This document shows positions 23,134 to 33,420 of a stretch of DNA of 64,000 nt, piece after piece. The stretch's first letter is position 1. Each line of letters starts with the position of its first letter. The position numbers and the translations under genes are program-made. The stretch covers positions 5,327,572 through 5,391,571 of the forward strand of contig OX388325.1 in NCBI GenBank assembly GCA_947579605.1, in the 5' to 3' direction. The notes under the pieces were generated by a model. The model was not told the DNA's origin and searched no databases. It worked only from the letters and a program-made list of their open reading frames with translations. Origin of the DNA: Athripsodes cinereus (lineage: Eukaryota > Arthropoda > Insecta > Trichoptera > Leptoceridae).

Positions 23134-24223
23134 GGCGTATAAGTGCTGTGGTCCAAATTGCAGAGGGAATTATTCATTTCACGACGAATGACATTTTGGA
23201 AGAAAGGGTGTTTCAAAATAATTCTACAGGGGAGAAATGTGTTTTGATGCTAAAAAAGAAGCGGCTGGGAAATGGAGCAGTACCATCCATCCTTCTCAAT
23301 TGTCCGAAATATTTGAGTACCTGGCCATCTACATCAAGTGCTAGGTAATGTGCAGATGACCGGAGAGCACGAAAGGAGTTGGACAATTTACAACTTGCCC
23401 TAGCCCCAAGCGTTCACTCAAATGCTCTGTATGAAGCGGGAAGATGCTTTTCAACACTAGCCGAGTTTTCCAAATGCTTGAAATCAAACAGCATTTCAAA
23501 TGAATGGGTAACTATACATAAAGATCGACTTGAAATCAAATGAATGGTTAACTATACATAAAGATCAATTTATTAGCTTTTTATATGTTGAAATCAATCC
23601 TGCTCCAACAGTTATTGCTTCCGTTGTTGTAAATGAAAAATCAGAATTATCTTTGTTCGTAGGTAAAGTAGAAATAAACAAATTTGATAATAAGATTTTT
23701 CCTATGGAATTACAAAACTTAAATGATTTGGAGACCATTTTGGAGAAATTTAATAAATTTTCAGAAAATTCTGAGAAATTTGTTGATTGAAGTTGAAGGT
23801 TTGATAAATAACGAACGTAGAAAACGTTAAATAGATTTTTTGATTGAACAAGTTACTTTACTAAATTTAAAATCAGAATCTTGTAGGTATACTCAGCGTA
23901 TGCTAATTTTTAATTCCATATTGTTCTCAATATCTCCACATGCATATAACTTTTTAAGAAATTCTGATAATTTAACATTGCCTCATCCGAGAACTTTGAT
24001 TAGAATTTGTTCAAATCTTAACGTAAGCCCAATGAACGAACAACGTGACCACACTTTATTGTCGTATGTAAAGAGAAAATGTAGTCCTTTCTTCTTATTA
24101 TATAACTATGCAGTAGTTCAAAAATTGTTCGACTCCAGAATTGGAGAAAAAGTTTTTAGATTTTTGTTATCATACAAATATCACAATAATCTAAATTTAT
24201 CAAGTGGATTTTTTTCCTTGTAG
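23134..24223 (+). pseudogene. P-element / THAP9-like transposase fragment, copy 1
   Basis: Starts MAYKCCGPNCRGNY, a THAP-domain N-terminus, then decays. From 23380 the text RRARKELDNLQLAL..., FSKCLKSNSISNEW and FISFLYVEINPAPTVIASVV, and in another frame (23840-24223) SISPHAYNFLRNSDNLTLPH with PRTLIRICSNLNVSP, resembles the middle of P-element/THAP9-type transposases. A ~50-bp direct duplication at 23477-23566 (GAATGGGTAACTATACATAAAGA repeated with changes) breaks the frame. Frames also shift near 23790, and another frame continues to about 24380. The RNase-H catalytic Asp residues are not seen in this copy. Confidence 0.6.
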
Positions 24224-24380
24224 AATCGGACATTCAGCGAACTCAATTTTGAAACATATGTTCAAAACATACACTAATATATTATTGAATAATTATGTAA
24301 AAAAAAGGAATGACGTAATCAAAACAGTTGAAAAGAATAGTAAAGCCTATACTGTTCAAATTAATATTCTGAATTAAATA

Positions 24381-25300
24381 TATATCTTGAACGTTCACAT
24401 CCCTAACCTCTTTATAATAAAATATTATTGTTAAGTATTGAACCTTGATTCTGCCAATAATATTTCTTTTTTACCAATCTCGAAAGTACAGATCTAACAA
24501 CGGATGTGAGCAGTGTTCTTTTGTTTCCTGAAATGCATTCAAATCTATGTAACAACGACAATCAATTTCAAAATGGCTTCCGTCTCGAGTGTTGTGTTTG
24601 TGACATAAATATGGTTAATTAACAGAGAAAAACAAAGATAAATATGTTAAATAGGGTATTTAGTGATCTTTCCATAAACAAAATTGTTTTGATTGTTTAA
24701 AAATGCTTGTACAGGTGTTATAGGCTGGACCCCAACTACCTTTAAATCAACCAATGAATAGGTGATTATAATTTAATTTATTACATACCCATAGGACAGT
24801 TGTGATGTCGCAATGTACCCATATCACACCTAAAAATGCTATCTTTATTGATCAAGGATCATTATAGTTCCATGGAATTGTAACCAAAGGCATTGAATTT
24901 AGTAGGTATATTATTTTCTTCTGCAGATCTCTCTGAGATAATCCAAAATACACAATATAGTTGTGTCATTCCCAAAGAGGGAATACCTATCAATAAATTA
25001 TTGCATTTTATTGATTTCTACCCTCGACTTATTATTATTGTAGTGTATGGACTTTGGTACACTGAAGTGGTTAAGTGAACCTTGAACCTTGTTTACAAGT
25101 AAACAGTAGTTATGATTAGTGAGTAGCAATACTATGTATTGTAGTCTATATAGGTTAGCTCACTATAGGGAACGGCATCATTATTAAGACGACTTTTGAC
25201 TTGCACTGTTAGGCTGCGTGTTTGACAGATTGTGTTCGACAAATTATTGTAATAGGAATAATTGTTTAAAATATATATTTGTGTTAAATATAAAATATCA
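24381..25300. other. Interval without recognised gene
   Basis: AT-rich, only short frames with no recognisable motif (the longest, 24893-25078, is unlike any family I know). It may be flanking DNA between the P-like fragment and the LTR-like remnant. Confidence 0.4.
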
Positions 25301-25304
25301 GTGT

Positions 25305-25641
25305 TCGTAATTTATAAAGAACCTAATATTGTTGTACTTGAGACAGTATACAATACGTGGCGCAGCAGGTAGTTCACAAATAATATATTGTCGACACGCA
25401 ACAATAGTTTTTTTTTCCGCGCCGAAAGTAATTATTGTCGGCGGTACGCGGGGAAAAAAGTGAAAGCCAGTCTACACGAGTAAGGAGGCAGGAGTCTCCA
25501 AAGCCAGCAGTTGCGGGTAGCAGTAAAGAGACAGGAGTCTCAAGGAGCCAGTGGGCAGGTTGCAGATAGCAGCAGGGAGACAGGAAGGTTCGTAATTTAT
25601 AAAGAACCTAATATTGTTGTACTTGAGACAGTATACAATAT
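25305..25641 (+). mobile_element. Probable LTR-retrotransposon remnant: two LTR ends around a leader
   Basis: A 53-bp block (GTTCGTAATTTATAAAGAAC...GACAGTATACAATA) occurs at 25305-25357 and 25588-25641. After the first copy comes TGGCGCAGCAGGTAGTTC, resembling a primer-binding site beginning TGG, then a purine-rich leader with short CAGGAGTCTC repeats. After the second copy comes unrelated DNA. This fits an element deleted between its leader and its 3' LTR. LTR starts could not be placed. Confidence 0.4.
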
Positions 25642-25727
25642 TATCCAGCTGGGTCCACCACTCAATTATTAACATTATATTATGCTGTGGACCAGGTAAC
25701 AGCCAGCAGATCTATTCAGATACAGAT

Positions 25728-26069
25728 GAAGGACAGTCGTCCTTAATCTCATAAACATATATTAAAATGTAGTCTAATAATAATGTAAACTTGACAAACT
25801 TATAACTGATAACACTTAATTTGTACCTTTTTCTGACTAATTAAATAACGTTAAGACATGTCAATTGTTTTAATTAATTTAAAAACATCTGTGTGTGTGA
25901 CGGGACATTAAAATCTATAACACAGAGTTGACAGTTAAAAAACATATTTATGTGGAAATTTCCAAAATTAAAATCGATCTTGGCTTTGGAGTACCACATT
26001 AAGATACGTGCAAAGTTTTCGACGAATTATATATAAAAATGATGTCAGCAACATCTAAACAATGATAAA
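25728..26069 (+). repeat. About 340-bp direct repeat, left copy
   Basis: Near-identical to 27187-27528, with a few substitutions and one or two single-base indels. The 3' half is the start of the DUF7869 copy D coding region (FGVPH-x-DTCKVFDELY), so this is a partial duplicate of that gene's 5' end. Confidence 0.9.
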
Positions 26070-27015
26070 TGGATTGATACTACAGTGGAAGAAATGTACA
26101 TATTTTATGCCTTGACCATGCTGATGACGCGGAACAAGCATTTAAAAATCGAAGAACATTGGAGCACGGACCCATTATTAAAGTCTGAAATATTTGGGAA
26201 AACTTTACCAAGAGATAGGTATGTGTTGATTCTTCGAATGCTCCATTTCTCCAATTCATCCCTACATGTTCCAGGTGATAAGTTGTTTAAAATAAAATTA
26301 CTGCTTGACCATTGTCGTAATGTTTTCAAAAGTACACTCATGCCTTATCTGTGCATCGATCAAAGCATAATAGTCTTTAAGGGCAGACTTTTATTCAAAC
26401 AGTATATACCATCCAAACGCCATAGGTTTGGTATCAAAATGTTTTATAATATACTGCGGAGAGGGAACAGATATTACAAATGAACATTATCTTGGCATAT
26501 CAGGAGCTGTTGTCACATCTTTGATGAATGATTATTTAGAGAAAGGACATAGTCTATGGACAGATAATTGGTACAGTAGTCCAGAGTTGTTCAAATATTT
26601 ATGGGACAAAAAATGTAATGCCTGTGGAACGGTGCGGGTGAATCGTCGGTATATGCCAAAATTTGACAAATTGAAGAAGGGGGAGACGCAAGCAAAACAC
26701 TGTGGTCCTTTATTGGCACTTAAATGGCACGATCGACGAGAGGTGCATATGATTTCAACAATGCACAATGCAGATTCTGCAGAAACAGGTAAAGTTGATA
26801 GAGTTACTGGTATCCCAATAAAAAAACCAAAATGTGTCTTAGATTACAACAAAAATATGGGATCTGTGGACAAAGTCGATATGATGTTGAGTAGTCTAAG
26901 TTGTATGCGCAAATCTGTGAAATGGTATAAAAAAGTAGCTTTTCATATAATAGATCTATTTTTATTGAATGCTCATATATTATTCAAATTAGTCACTAAT
27001 AAAAGATTTATGGAG
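26070..27015 (+). pseudogene. piggyBac-like transposase, nearly continuous
   Basis: DDD transposase of the piggyBac superfamily. It reads EEMYIFYALTMLMTRNKH, SEIFGKTLPRDRYVLILRML, CIDQSI (first Asp, about 26357), then shifts frame near 26440 and continues with SLWTDNWYSSPELFKYLWDK (second Asp, 26563) and NMGSVDKVDMM (third Asp, about 26877), ending ...LFKLVTNKRFME. All three catalytic Asp are present; one frameshift separates the first from the rest. The N-terminus before WIDTTVEEMY and the cysteine-rich C-terminus are missing. It is enclosed by the 340-bp direct repeats. Confidence 0.85.
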
Positions 27016-27186
27016 GTACCGAGTCCCACGGTCAGAATTCAGACATTAGTGAACAAATGTCAAAAAATATAGGTGTTTCGGAAAAAATAGTAGTAAATTT
27101 GTTTAATGATTATTTTGAAAAAGGACACACGTTATTCGTTGATAATTGGTATACAAGTCCAAACCGCTCCAAATATTTACATGGTA
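27016..27186 (+). pseudogene. Second piggyBac fragment of a different family
   Basis: In another frame the DNA after about 27016 reads GVSEKIVVNLFNDYF, EKGHTLFVDNWYTSP and NRSKYLHGR, again the WxDNWY catalytic block that already occurred 0.5 kb upstream with different flanking residues. A second, related element is therefore fused to the first, and the apparent stop at 27070 belongs to the junction. Confidence 0.7.
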
Positions 27187-27528
27187 GAAGGACAGTCGTC
27201 CTTATCTCATATACATATATTAAAATGTAGTCTAATAATAATGTAAACTTGACAAACTTATAACTGACAACACTTAATTTGTACCTTTTTCTGACTAATT
27301 AAATAACGTTAAGACATGTCAATTGTTTTAATTAATTTAAAAACATCTGTGTGTGTGACGGGACATTAAAATCTATAACACAGAGTTGACAGTTAAAAAA
27401 CATATTTATGTGGAAATTTCCAAAATTAAATTCGATCTTGGCTTTGGAGTACCACATTTAGATACATGCAAAGTTTTCGACGAATTATATATGAAAATGA
27501 CGTCAGCAACATCTAAACAATGATAAAA
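27187..27528 (+). repeat. About 340-bp direct repeat, right copy
   Basis: Right copy of 25728-26069. It leads straight into DUF7869 copy D, so this is the original context and the left copy is the duplicate. Confidence 0.9.
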
Positions 27529-28023
27529 AGTGAGCTGCATCATAGGAAGGCAGAAAGTGCTCACAGCAATTTGAAACAAGACACAGAGACTTCCAAAATG
27601 AATCAAAATAACTATGTTGTAATATGCGTGGACTTACAGCAGGTGTTATCTTGCCCGAATTTAACACATTCAAATGTGTTTTACCTACTGCAGCGCCAAT
27701 TGTCAACATACAATATTGCCATACACAAAGTAGGTACTAATGAAGCGACAATGAATATTTGGAACGAGACTATTGCCAAACGTGCTTCAGCAGAGACAGA
27801 GATAGCTTCGTGCATATTGAACTATGTAAAGGATAGTTTTTTAATTCTTCATCCAACGGAGCAGAGTTCTCGTGATAAATGCCTCGGACAAAACAATAAC
27901 TGGCGAATGGTTGTTCTGCACAAATATTTAATCAGATTACAATACTTTACTGCTGTGGAGCAAAAATTTCTCTGTTCTGGTCACATGAAATATTTTTCTA
28001 CATTAGAAAAATCTTATCCATAA
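27400..28023 (+). pseudogene. DUF7869-type protein gene, copy D
   Basis: Reads FGVPHLDTCKVFDELY, two stops at 27521-27529, then the frame 27520-28023 with VVICVDLQQVLSCPNL (first Asp, about 27628), MNIWNETIAKRASAETEIAS, RDKCLGQNNNW (second Asp) and KFLCSGHMKYF. The third acidic site is replaced by S-T-L-E-K. It ends at TAA 28021, shorter than copy A by the whole C-terminal region. A partial duplicate of its start lies at 25.7 kb with piggyBac DNA between. Confidence 0.65.
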
Positions 28024-28080
28024 GTTATATTGCATTGAGTACAAGTATATTTGTTGTTCTATCATAACATTATCACAGGA

Positions 28081-28235
28081 TGAATTGTAAGCAGTGCAGC
28101 AACCAAATTAGTCCACCGAAAAACTTTAAAATGCTGTCGATGTCTCAGTGAGTTTCATTGTAAATGCATGGAAAACGTCTAATATATTACAAGCTCAATG
28201 GCGTTGCCCCACAAGCAAATTGGAGGATCCAAGGT
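28081..28235 (+). pseudogene. PHD-like zinc-finger fragment of a LINE first ORF
   Basis: MNCKQCSNQISPPKNF is followed in a shifted frame by KCCRCLSEFHCKCMENV and then QAQWRCPTSK: C-x2-C, C-x2-C, H-x2-C and W-x-C, the spacing of a PHD-type finger as found in ORF1 proteins of some CR1-like LINEs. Two frame changes. No reverse transcriptase follows. Confidence 0.45.
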
Positions 28236-28559
28236 CTCTAAGCACATTGTACATTAGAAAAATCTTTCAAAAAAAAATAAAGCTAAAATTAATGAAGTCA
28301 TGCAGATTTAACTGTCACACGATGATCCAACATCTAATACATAAAACACAGAACGTTATACAACCTTTTGTAGCCTGTATATTGTTGGAGCAATTAAATT
28401 CCATCTTTTCCTATAAAAAAAGAAAAGGCATTGGACTTGCTCAATATAGCACAGCACATTCCTCTAGAGTAAAGAAGCAACAGAATGTGTGCAACTACTA
28501 CTATAGAGCAGTTGTAATTTACAAAAAGATGATGTTCTGAGTATTTTTCCCAATAACCC

Positions 28560-29660
28560 CGCTTATTTAACGAAGAAGGCAAGCATCAAGAGGACTCATC
28601 CAGACGATCGCAGAAAGTTACAAATGGATCGACATGAAGAATCTGTAAATTCTTTTTTGAAAGACGACATTATTCAAGATTACAGTGAGTTCGTTAGTGA
28701 ATTTAAAACTAGACTCAAACTTGAAGTTGATGCTGGTGTAGTCTTTTATATATCAAACATTGATGAGTGTGTCGATAATAGAATTGAAGTTATATCATCA
28801 ATATCCATTTCAAACGACCTTCTTGTGAAAGTATATGTCGAAGGAAATGCACTGTGTTTTAATGATTTAAAGTGGGTGTTATCTGAAGGTGACAAATTAA
28901 GGTTACGGTCTCAAATCGATAACATGTCAAGAATTAACTAGCAATATAAATGATGCAGACTTTTTTAAATCTTCCATCTACGAGATCTCTCCGCATTTAT
29001 AAATGTATCTACGGAGGACAATAAAAAATTCAGCGCAGGAATTGTCATGCCGAGAGAAACATGTCAGTTTGTTAATTGACGAGATATATTTAAATAGTTA
29101 AGTTGAATATAAATCAATATGCCGAAAATAATGTAGGATACATTGCCAAAACTATGCAAGTATTCATGATTTCATCTAACTTGGGAGGGTACAAAGAAGT
29201 CGTTAAGACTTATCCCTGTAAATGTAATTACAAAGATTTAAAAGCATGCACGCTGGATGTCTTCAAATTGATTCAGGATTGTGGTTTTACGGTAACATGT
29301 ATTATTACAGACAACAATAATAGAACCAATGAGGGTCTATTTAAAGAATTATCCTCCAATACTTTCCAAGCAAGAAAATATTTGTTGTTTGATTTTGTTC
29401 ATATTTTGAAAAATATTCGTAATAACCGGCTCAATTTGAGATCTGTAGATTAGCTTTCAAGTAGCCAAGTATTGACGGAGAAGATATCATGAGAGTTAGT
29501 TTTAAGGCTATTAGGGATTTTTACATTTTCGACCTTGTTAGAAAGGCATACAAATTAAATCATAAGACCTTGCATCCAAATAACATTGAAAGGCAGAATG
29601 TATTACTCTGCAGAACTTTAGATATGAGATGAAATGAGAACAGTTTGTCCAGTAAAATTA
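28560..29660 (+). pseudogene. P-element / THAP9-like transposase fragment, copy 2
   Basis: Frame 28624-28941 (IKRTHPDDRRKLQMDRHEE before it, then DIIQDYSEFVSEFKTRL) corresponds to the THAP-proximal part. After a gap, LLIDEIYLNS (first catalytic-type Asp, about 29080), a stop, and frame 29103-29453: NQYAENNVGYIAKTMQVFMI, IITDNNNRTNEGLF (second Asp, about 29310) and FDFVHILKNIRNNRLN. Then FDLVRKAYKLNHKTLHPNNI and ERQNVLL near 29530-29600. The order agrees with P-element/THAP9 transposases. At least three stops or frameshifts. A THAP domain is not attached. Confidence 0.75.
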
Positions 29661-29674
29661 TCAAAGTGTAATCT

Positions 29675-30117
29675 GGCATACATTTCTATAGCATTACATA
29701 TGCATCTTCAAAAGGAGGTAAGCAGTTCAAGTCACAAGGTAAAGATATCAGGAATTTTACGACATTCAAAGAAAATTGTCCAATGAAAATTAAAGTTACT
29801 ATAACGGAAGACGGACAAAGACTTAAAATAGGGAGCATTAATGATGTACATAATCATGCAATAGAATTTTTTTTTTTGATCGCCTACTCAGACAGACGGT
29901 TAGATGCCGAACAGAAAAAAAAAGCAACAGAACTTTTAAATTTAAATTGTAATAAGAAATCAGTAAGATCTTATTTACAAGAAAAAACTGGTAAGCCTAT
30001 TCAGTTAAAGGATCTAAGTAACTTAAAGGATGACGGAAAAAATGATCTTGAAAGTGTAACGAAAATACTGACACAAGATGATGGTTTCGCTCACACAGCT
30101 GTGACTGAAAACTAAGA
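29675..30117 (+). pseudogene. ZSWIM3/MULE-like N-terminal fragment
   Basis: Frame open from about 29680 (YASSKGGKQFKSQGKDIRN, CPMKIKVTITEDGQRLKIG, DVHNHAIE, KKKATELLNLNCNKKSVRSY, TGKPIQLKDLSNL) to TAA at 30115. Cys with DVHNH is the pattern of the FAR1/ZSWIM N-terminal domain found in MULE-derived proteins. The transposase core is absent. A run of nine T at 29870 may mark a small insertion. Confidence 0.6.
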
Positions 30118-30447
30118 GCTCATAGGAATTTATTACCAAACACCATTTAAGAAAAAATGATTTTCGGCTTACCCTGAACTCATGGTATTAGAGCCGATTT
30201 AATTGATATTGACTTGACAGAAAAACGATGCGCACGCATTGCCGGCAATTTAGTCCCCTTCCTTGTTTTATTCGTGTAGTGTGGAATGAAAAACCGTAAC
30301 AGGAGATTTCAATAAAAAAGTTTCCAAAATTAAGTACATTTGAGGTAGAAAAACACAAACTTGTAAGTTGATTTTTTTTAAAATATGTTAATTATGGAGA
30401 ATTTTCAAAAATAAAATCCACAATTTTTGACGTTTTGCTAAACACAT

Positions 30448-30640
30448 CATGCCTTCTTATTTCTATAAGTATTGTGAAACTCCAAACAAAGTGTTTATTC
30501 GAATGCCAGTTGATGTAAATTTGAGAAAAAATAGAGTCGCACTATAAAATGTGACGATCATCGAAATAAATCATTTTCAAGTAAAAAGACGCCTCGTATT
30601 GTTTGCGAGGATCGCGAGTTTGATTTCAATGGAAGTAAAT
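30448..30640 (+). pseudogene. THAP-like domain fragment
   Basis: MPSYFYKYCETPNKVFIRMP is followed after a stop at 30544 in the next frame by IVCEDREFDFNGSKF, resembling the C-E-D-x-F-D block closing THAP domains. The first Cys pair is degenerate. Confidence 0.4.
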
Positions 30641-30777
30641 TTTATCACTACACTTTTAAGAAGTTATTTACAAATCCATCTGCAATATTTTTCCATTTAT
30701 ACGCCTTTTTGGAATAGATCTGTAATCTACCATTTTTCTGTTTATGTATCTATTGTGTGCAAGTGAGGTTTGTTCTA

Positions 30778-31140
30778 TCTATCTTTCTATTCCCTCACGC
30801 CGTATCCCAAGTGGGGTAGGCAAAGAGAACGGAACGCCAATTATATCTGTCCTTACATACTTCTTTCCCCTCTTCCAGTCATACAATTTCTCATGCACGC
30901 ACGTCAATTTCTTTTACTCAAAACACGGCCGTCCTTGAGAATTTGATCAACATGTTCAAGTCACGTAGTTCTCGGACTCACACCCCTCCTTTCAGCCAAG
31001 TATATCCTCTTTGTCATTCTCTCCTCTTCCATTCGTTCCACATGACCAAACCATCTCAATTTATTTATACGCATTCTATCCACAACACTCCTCTTGCATC
31101 CATTCATTCTTCTAATATCCTCATTCCTTACTTGTGTGAG
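30778..31140 (-). pseudogene. RTE-like LINE 3' end
   Basis: On the minus strand: RNEDIRRMNGCKRS, VVDRMRINKLRWFGHVER and MEEERMTKRIYLAERRG, the C-terminal text of RTE/BovB-like reverse transcriptases, then an untranslated tail and a CAAGTGGGGTAGG / ATACGGCGTGAGGGAATAG end running into TAGATAGA. A second copy is at 45420-45650 on the plus strand. Confidence 0.8.
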
Positions 31141-31534
31141 GTTTGTTTAGGTAGTTTATTTTGTATTGATACTACCGTAAGATAATTGTTTTCTTTTTTT
31201 CATTGTTTCAGCTGAAAGAAGATATGGAGAACTTCATAAGATGGGAAATGATGAGTGGTCCTATATTTATGAAGAGCCATGTAGTGCCACACATTTTTGA
31301 ATGACAAAAGTCAAAGAAACAAGAGTCTAGGAAAACTTGAGAAGTACGACGAAAACGACAAATCTTAAGTGAAATTTTGAATGAAGAAGAGCAGGTACCA
31401 CAACTACAAGAAGCATAGGTGCTAGATTCAGATAGAGAACAGGTCCTATATAAATAAAATTATCCAAGTAAATACATCAAAAAAGGCAAAGATGCTAGGA
31501 ACAATACCTCGGCATAACGGGACATTTTTGTCAA

Positions 31535-31885
31535 CGCTGACACTAAGACGTGGGGGTGCAGTATGGTAGCGAGGGGGTGAGGTACCATCCCCCTAGCCGA
31601 CTGACCAACGACAGGCCACGAGATCACTACCCGCCGAGCTTTCGTGAAGGCAGGTCGACTTCCCGTCAGGCTCTCGAGGACGTTGTTCTCGCGCTTGTGG
31701 AAAGGAGCCAGTCTGGACCCTACCGTTTCCCGCCCACTCCTGGAGGGTGGCCAAGGGGGCCTCAGACGGATAACACTCTAGGGACCATATCCCAGGGTGC
31801 CCTCGTTGGAAGGATTGCGCCTGTTTGCAATAGCCGCGGACAGGATGATCGTCGTTGCGAAGCAGTAAGTTTCTACGCGTAATTG
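31535..31885. other. GC-rich island of unknown origin
   Basis: About 350 bp of clearly higher G+C than its surroundings, open on both strands (31550-31882 plus and 31593-31901 minus). Neither translation resembles a family I know. It could be the 5' region of a GC-rich retroelement or foreign DNA; no repeat of it occurs elsewhere in the window. Confidence 0.5.
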
Positions 31886-32430
31886 GTGATAAAAAAATCA
31901 AATAATGTAATTAATATCGTGCACGGACTATTTTTGTGAATTGTTTGAAAGACATTTTTTAAAAAAGGGGTGTGGTTTATTTAGATAGGTATAGCGATAA
32001 TTTTTTTTTTTGAATAGTAATTTTTTAATGTTTGTTTTTATTTTCAATAAATAATGTATAATTGATTTTTGTGTTTTACATTATCCGCCTTCACTGTAAT
32101 ATGACAAAGTTTTCATTTCTAGTAAATTCACTAAATTTAATTGATTACTATTTCCACATGAGTAGATGGTAAGTCTCTGGATTGTATGGATATATTATTT
32201 TATTTATTGCTCTCTCTTCTCTACTGTTTCACTCTTCGCCTCCGTTCCAGCTGAAGAAGGCCTTGTCGAACCCTTAAAACTCTGTTGGTGCGGCCGGCCT
32301 CGGTGACATAGGAAATATTTCAATAACTCTGATGGGGCACTGTACATGCAACATCAAGGACAAAAGGGCCCCGTTGCAGGTATAAACATGTTGCTACTTA
32401 GTTGTGTACAGTACTGGCTAGTGAGAAGAA

Positions 32431-32670
32431 GTGTGTTTTACTCCCTTCTATATTCAAAACAATAACTACTCATTATTATTTTTTCAAATAATATTTACTG
32501 CTAATAAATATGGAGGAGAATATTTTGATCTTAGTGAAAGTGAAGACGAGTTTGTTTTTGAAGAGCATAGTGACTATTCCTGTGAATTTTCAATGGACAG
32601 TGTCAGTGATAATATAACTTCTAGTTGTGATAATGATTTTATTAGACATAACAAATCTTTGAAATGGTGA
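32431..32670 (+). other. Acidic frame, possibly an N-terminal exon
   Basis: Frame with YFDLSESEDEFVFEEHSDYS and a Ser/Asp-rich tail up to TGA 32670. Acidic N-termini are common in piggyBac-type transposases, and a piggyBac C-terminus lies 0.5 kb downstream, but no splice link could be shown. Confidence 0.3.
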
Positions 32671-32684
32671 TATGTAATATTAAC

Positions 32685-32805
32685 TCATCATCATCATCTC
32701 TGTCGGTCCCTCAATCCTGAGGATCGTGACCATCATGCTTCGTTCTATAAACCATCTGTCTCCATGTTGAGCGATCCTCCGCCATGTGTAAGGCCCCGTG
32801 AAGTG
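32685..32805 (-). mobile_element. RTE-like LINE 3'-end fragment
   Basis: Reverse complement of 58905-59030: the coding end HGALHMAED...WRQMVYR-x4-HDGHDPQ, then a TGATGATGATGA tail. Confidence 0.75.
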
Positions 32806-32904
32806 ATTACTGTTTAAATATTCATTATTTAAATAGTGTTTTGTTTTTTAAATTTTATATGAAATAAGCTTATTTAGGCCTGTACTTGTTTATTTTTATT
32901 TCAG

Positions 32905-33405
32905 TTCCCAATCTCGGTACAGGAGGCATCCTCTATTGAGACCACTGAAGATGCAGGTGTGGAGTACGTCTTACCAATGTCACCTACACATTCAGATGGA
33001 CAATTTGAAGTTCCTGTTGAAGGTGCAGATGAAGTGGCAAATGATCCTCCACCTGCATTTAACGAGGCGCAGGACAAAGGAGGGTCAGACCAAGAAGACG
33101 AAGGGCTTTTATATAAAGGAATAACAAAAACCTTTGAGCCATTTAAAGTTTATTAAAACTTTAGTGGATCAATTAGTGGGTGACTATAAAGACTTCCGAA
33201 GTAGGCCATCTACTTCCGCTCCATCAGAGACCAGACTTGATGGAAAGCTTCACATTTTGAAAAAAGGACCAAAGAGGGACTGTGTGGTCTGCATGAAAAT
33301 GAGCAGAAAAAGGTGGCAGATGTGAAACCAGCGAATACTGCGACACGTGTCCTAACAAGCAACGTATGCATTTGAGATTGTTTTCAAAAATATCATATAA
33401 TTACT
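32905..33405 (+). pseudogene. piggyBac C-terminal region
   Basis: After acceptor TTTATTTCAG/TTCCC an acidic segment (SIETTEDAGVEYVLPMSP) runs to 33154. A shifted frame then gives FIKTLVDQLVGDYKDFRSRP, RLDGKLHILKKGPKRDCVVC and, after another shift near 33322, ETSEYCDTCPNKQRMHL: paired C-x2-C knuckles, the cysteine-rich end of piggyBac transposases. The final Cys-Phe-x2-Tyr-His is replaced at the junction with the tandem array at 33421. Confidence 0.65.
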
Positions 33406-33420
33406 CGGTGGATTTAACAC

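Noticed and set aside
30551..31185. Plus-strand frames of 60-80 residues
   Set aside because: They are antisense to the RTE-like LINE end on the minus strand or span its tail.
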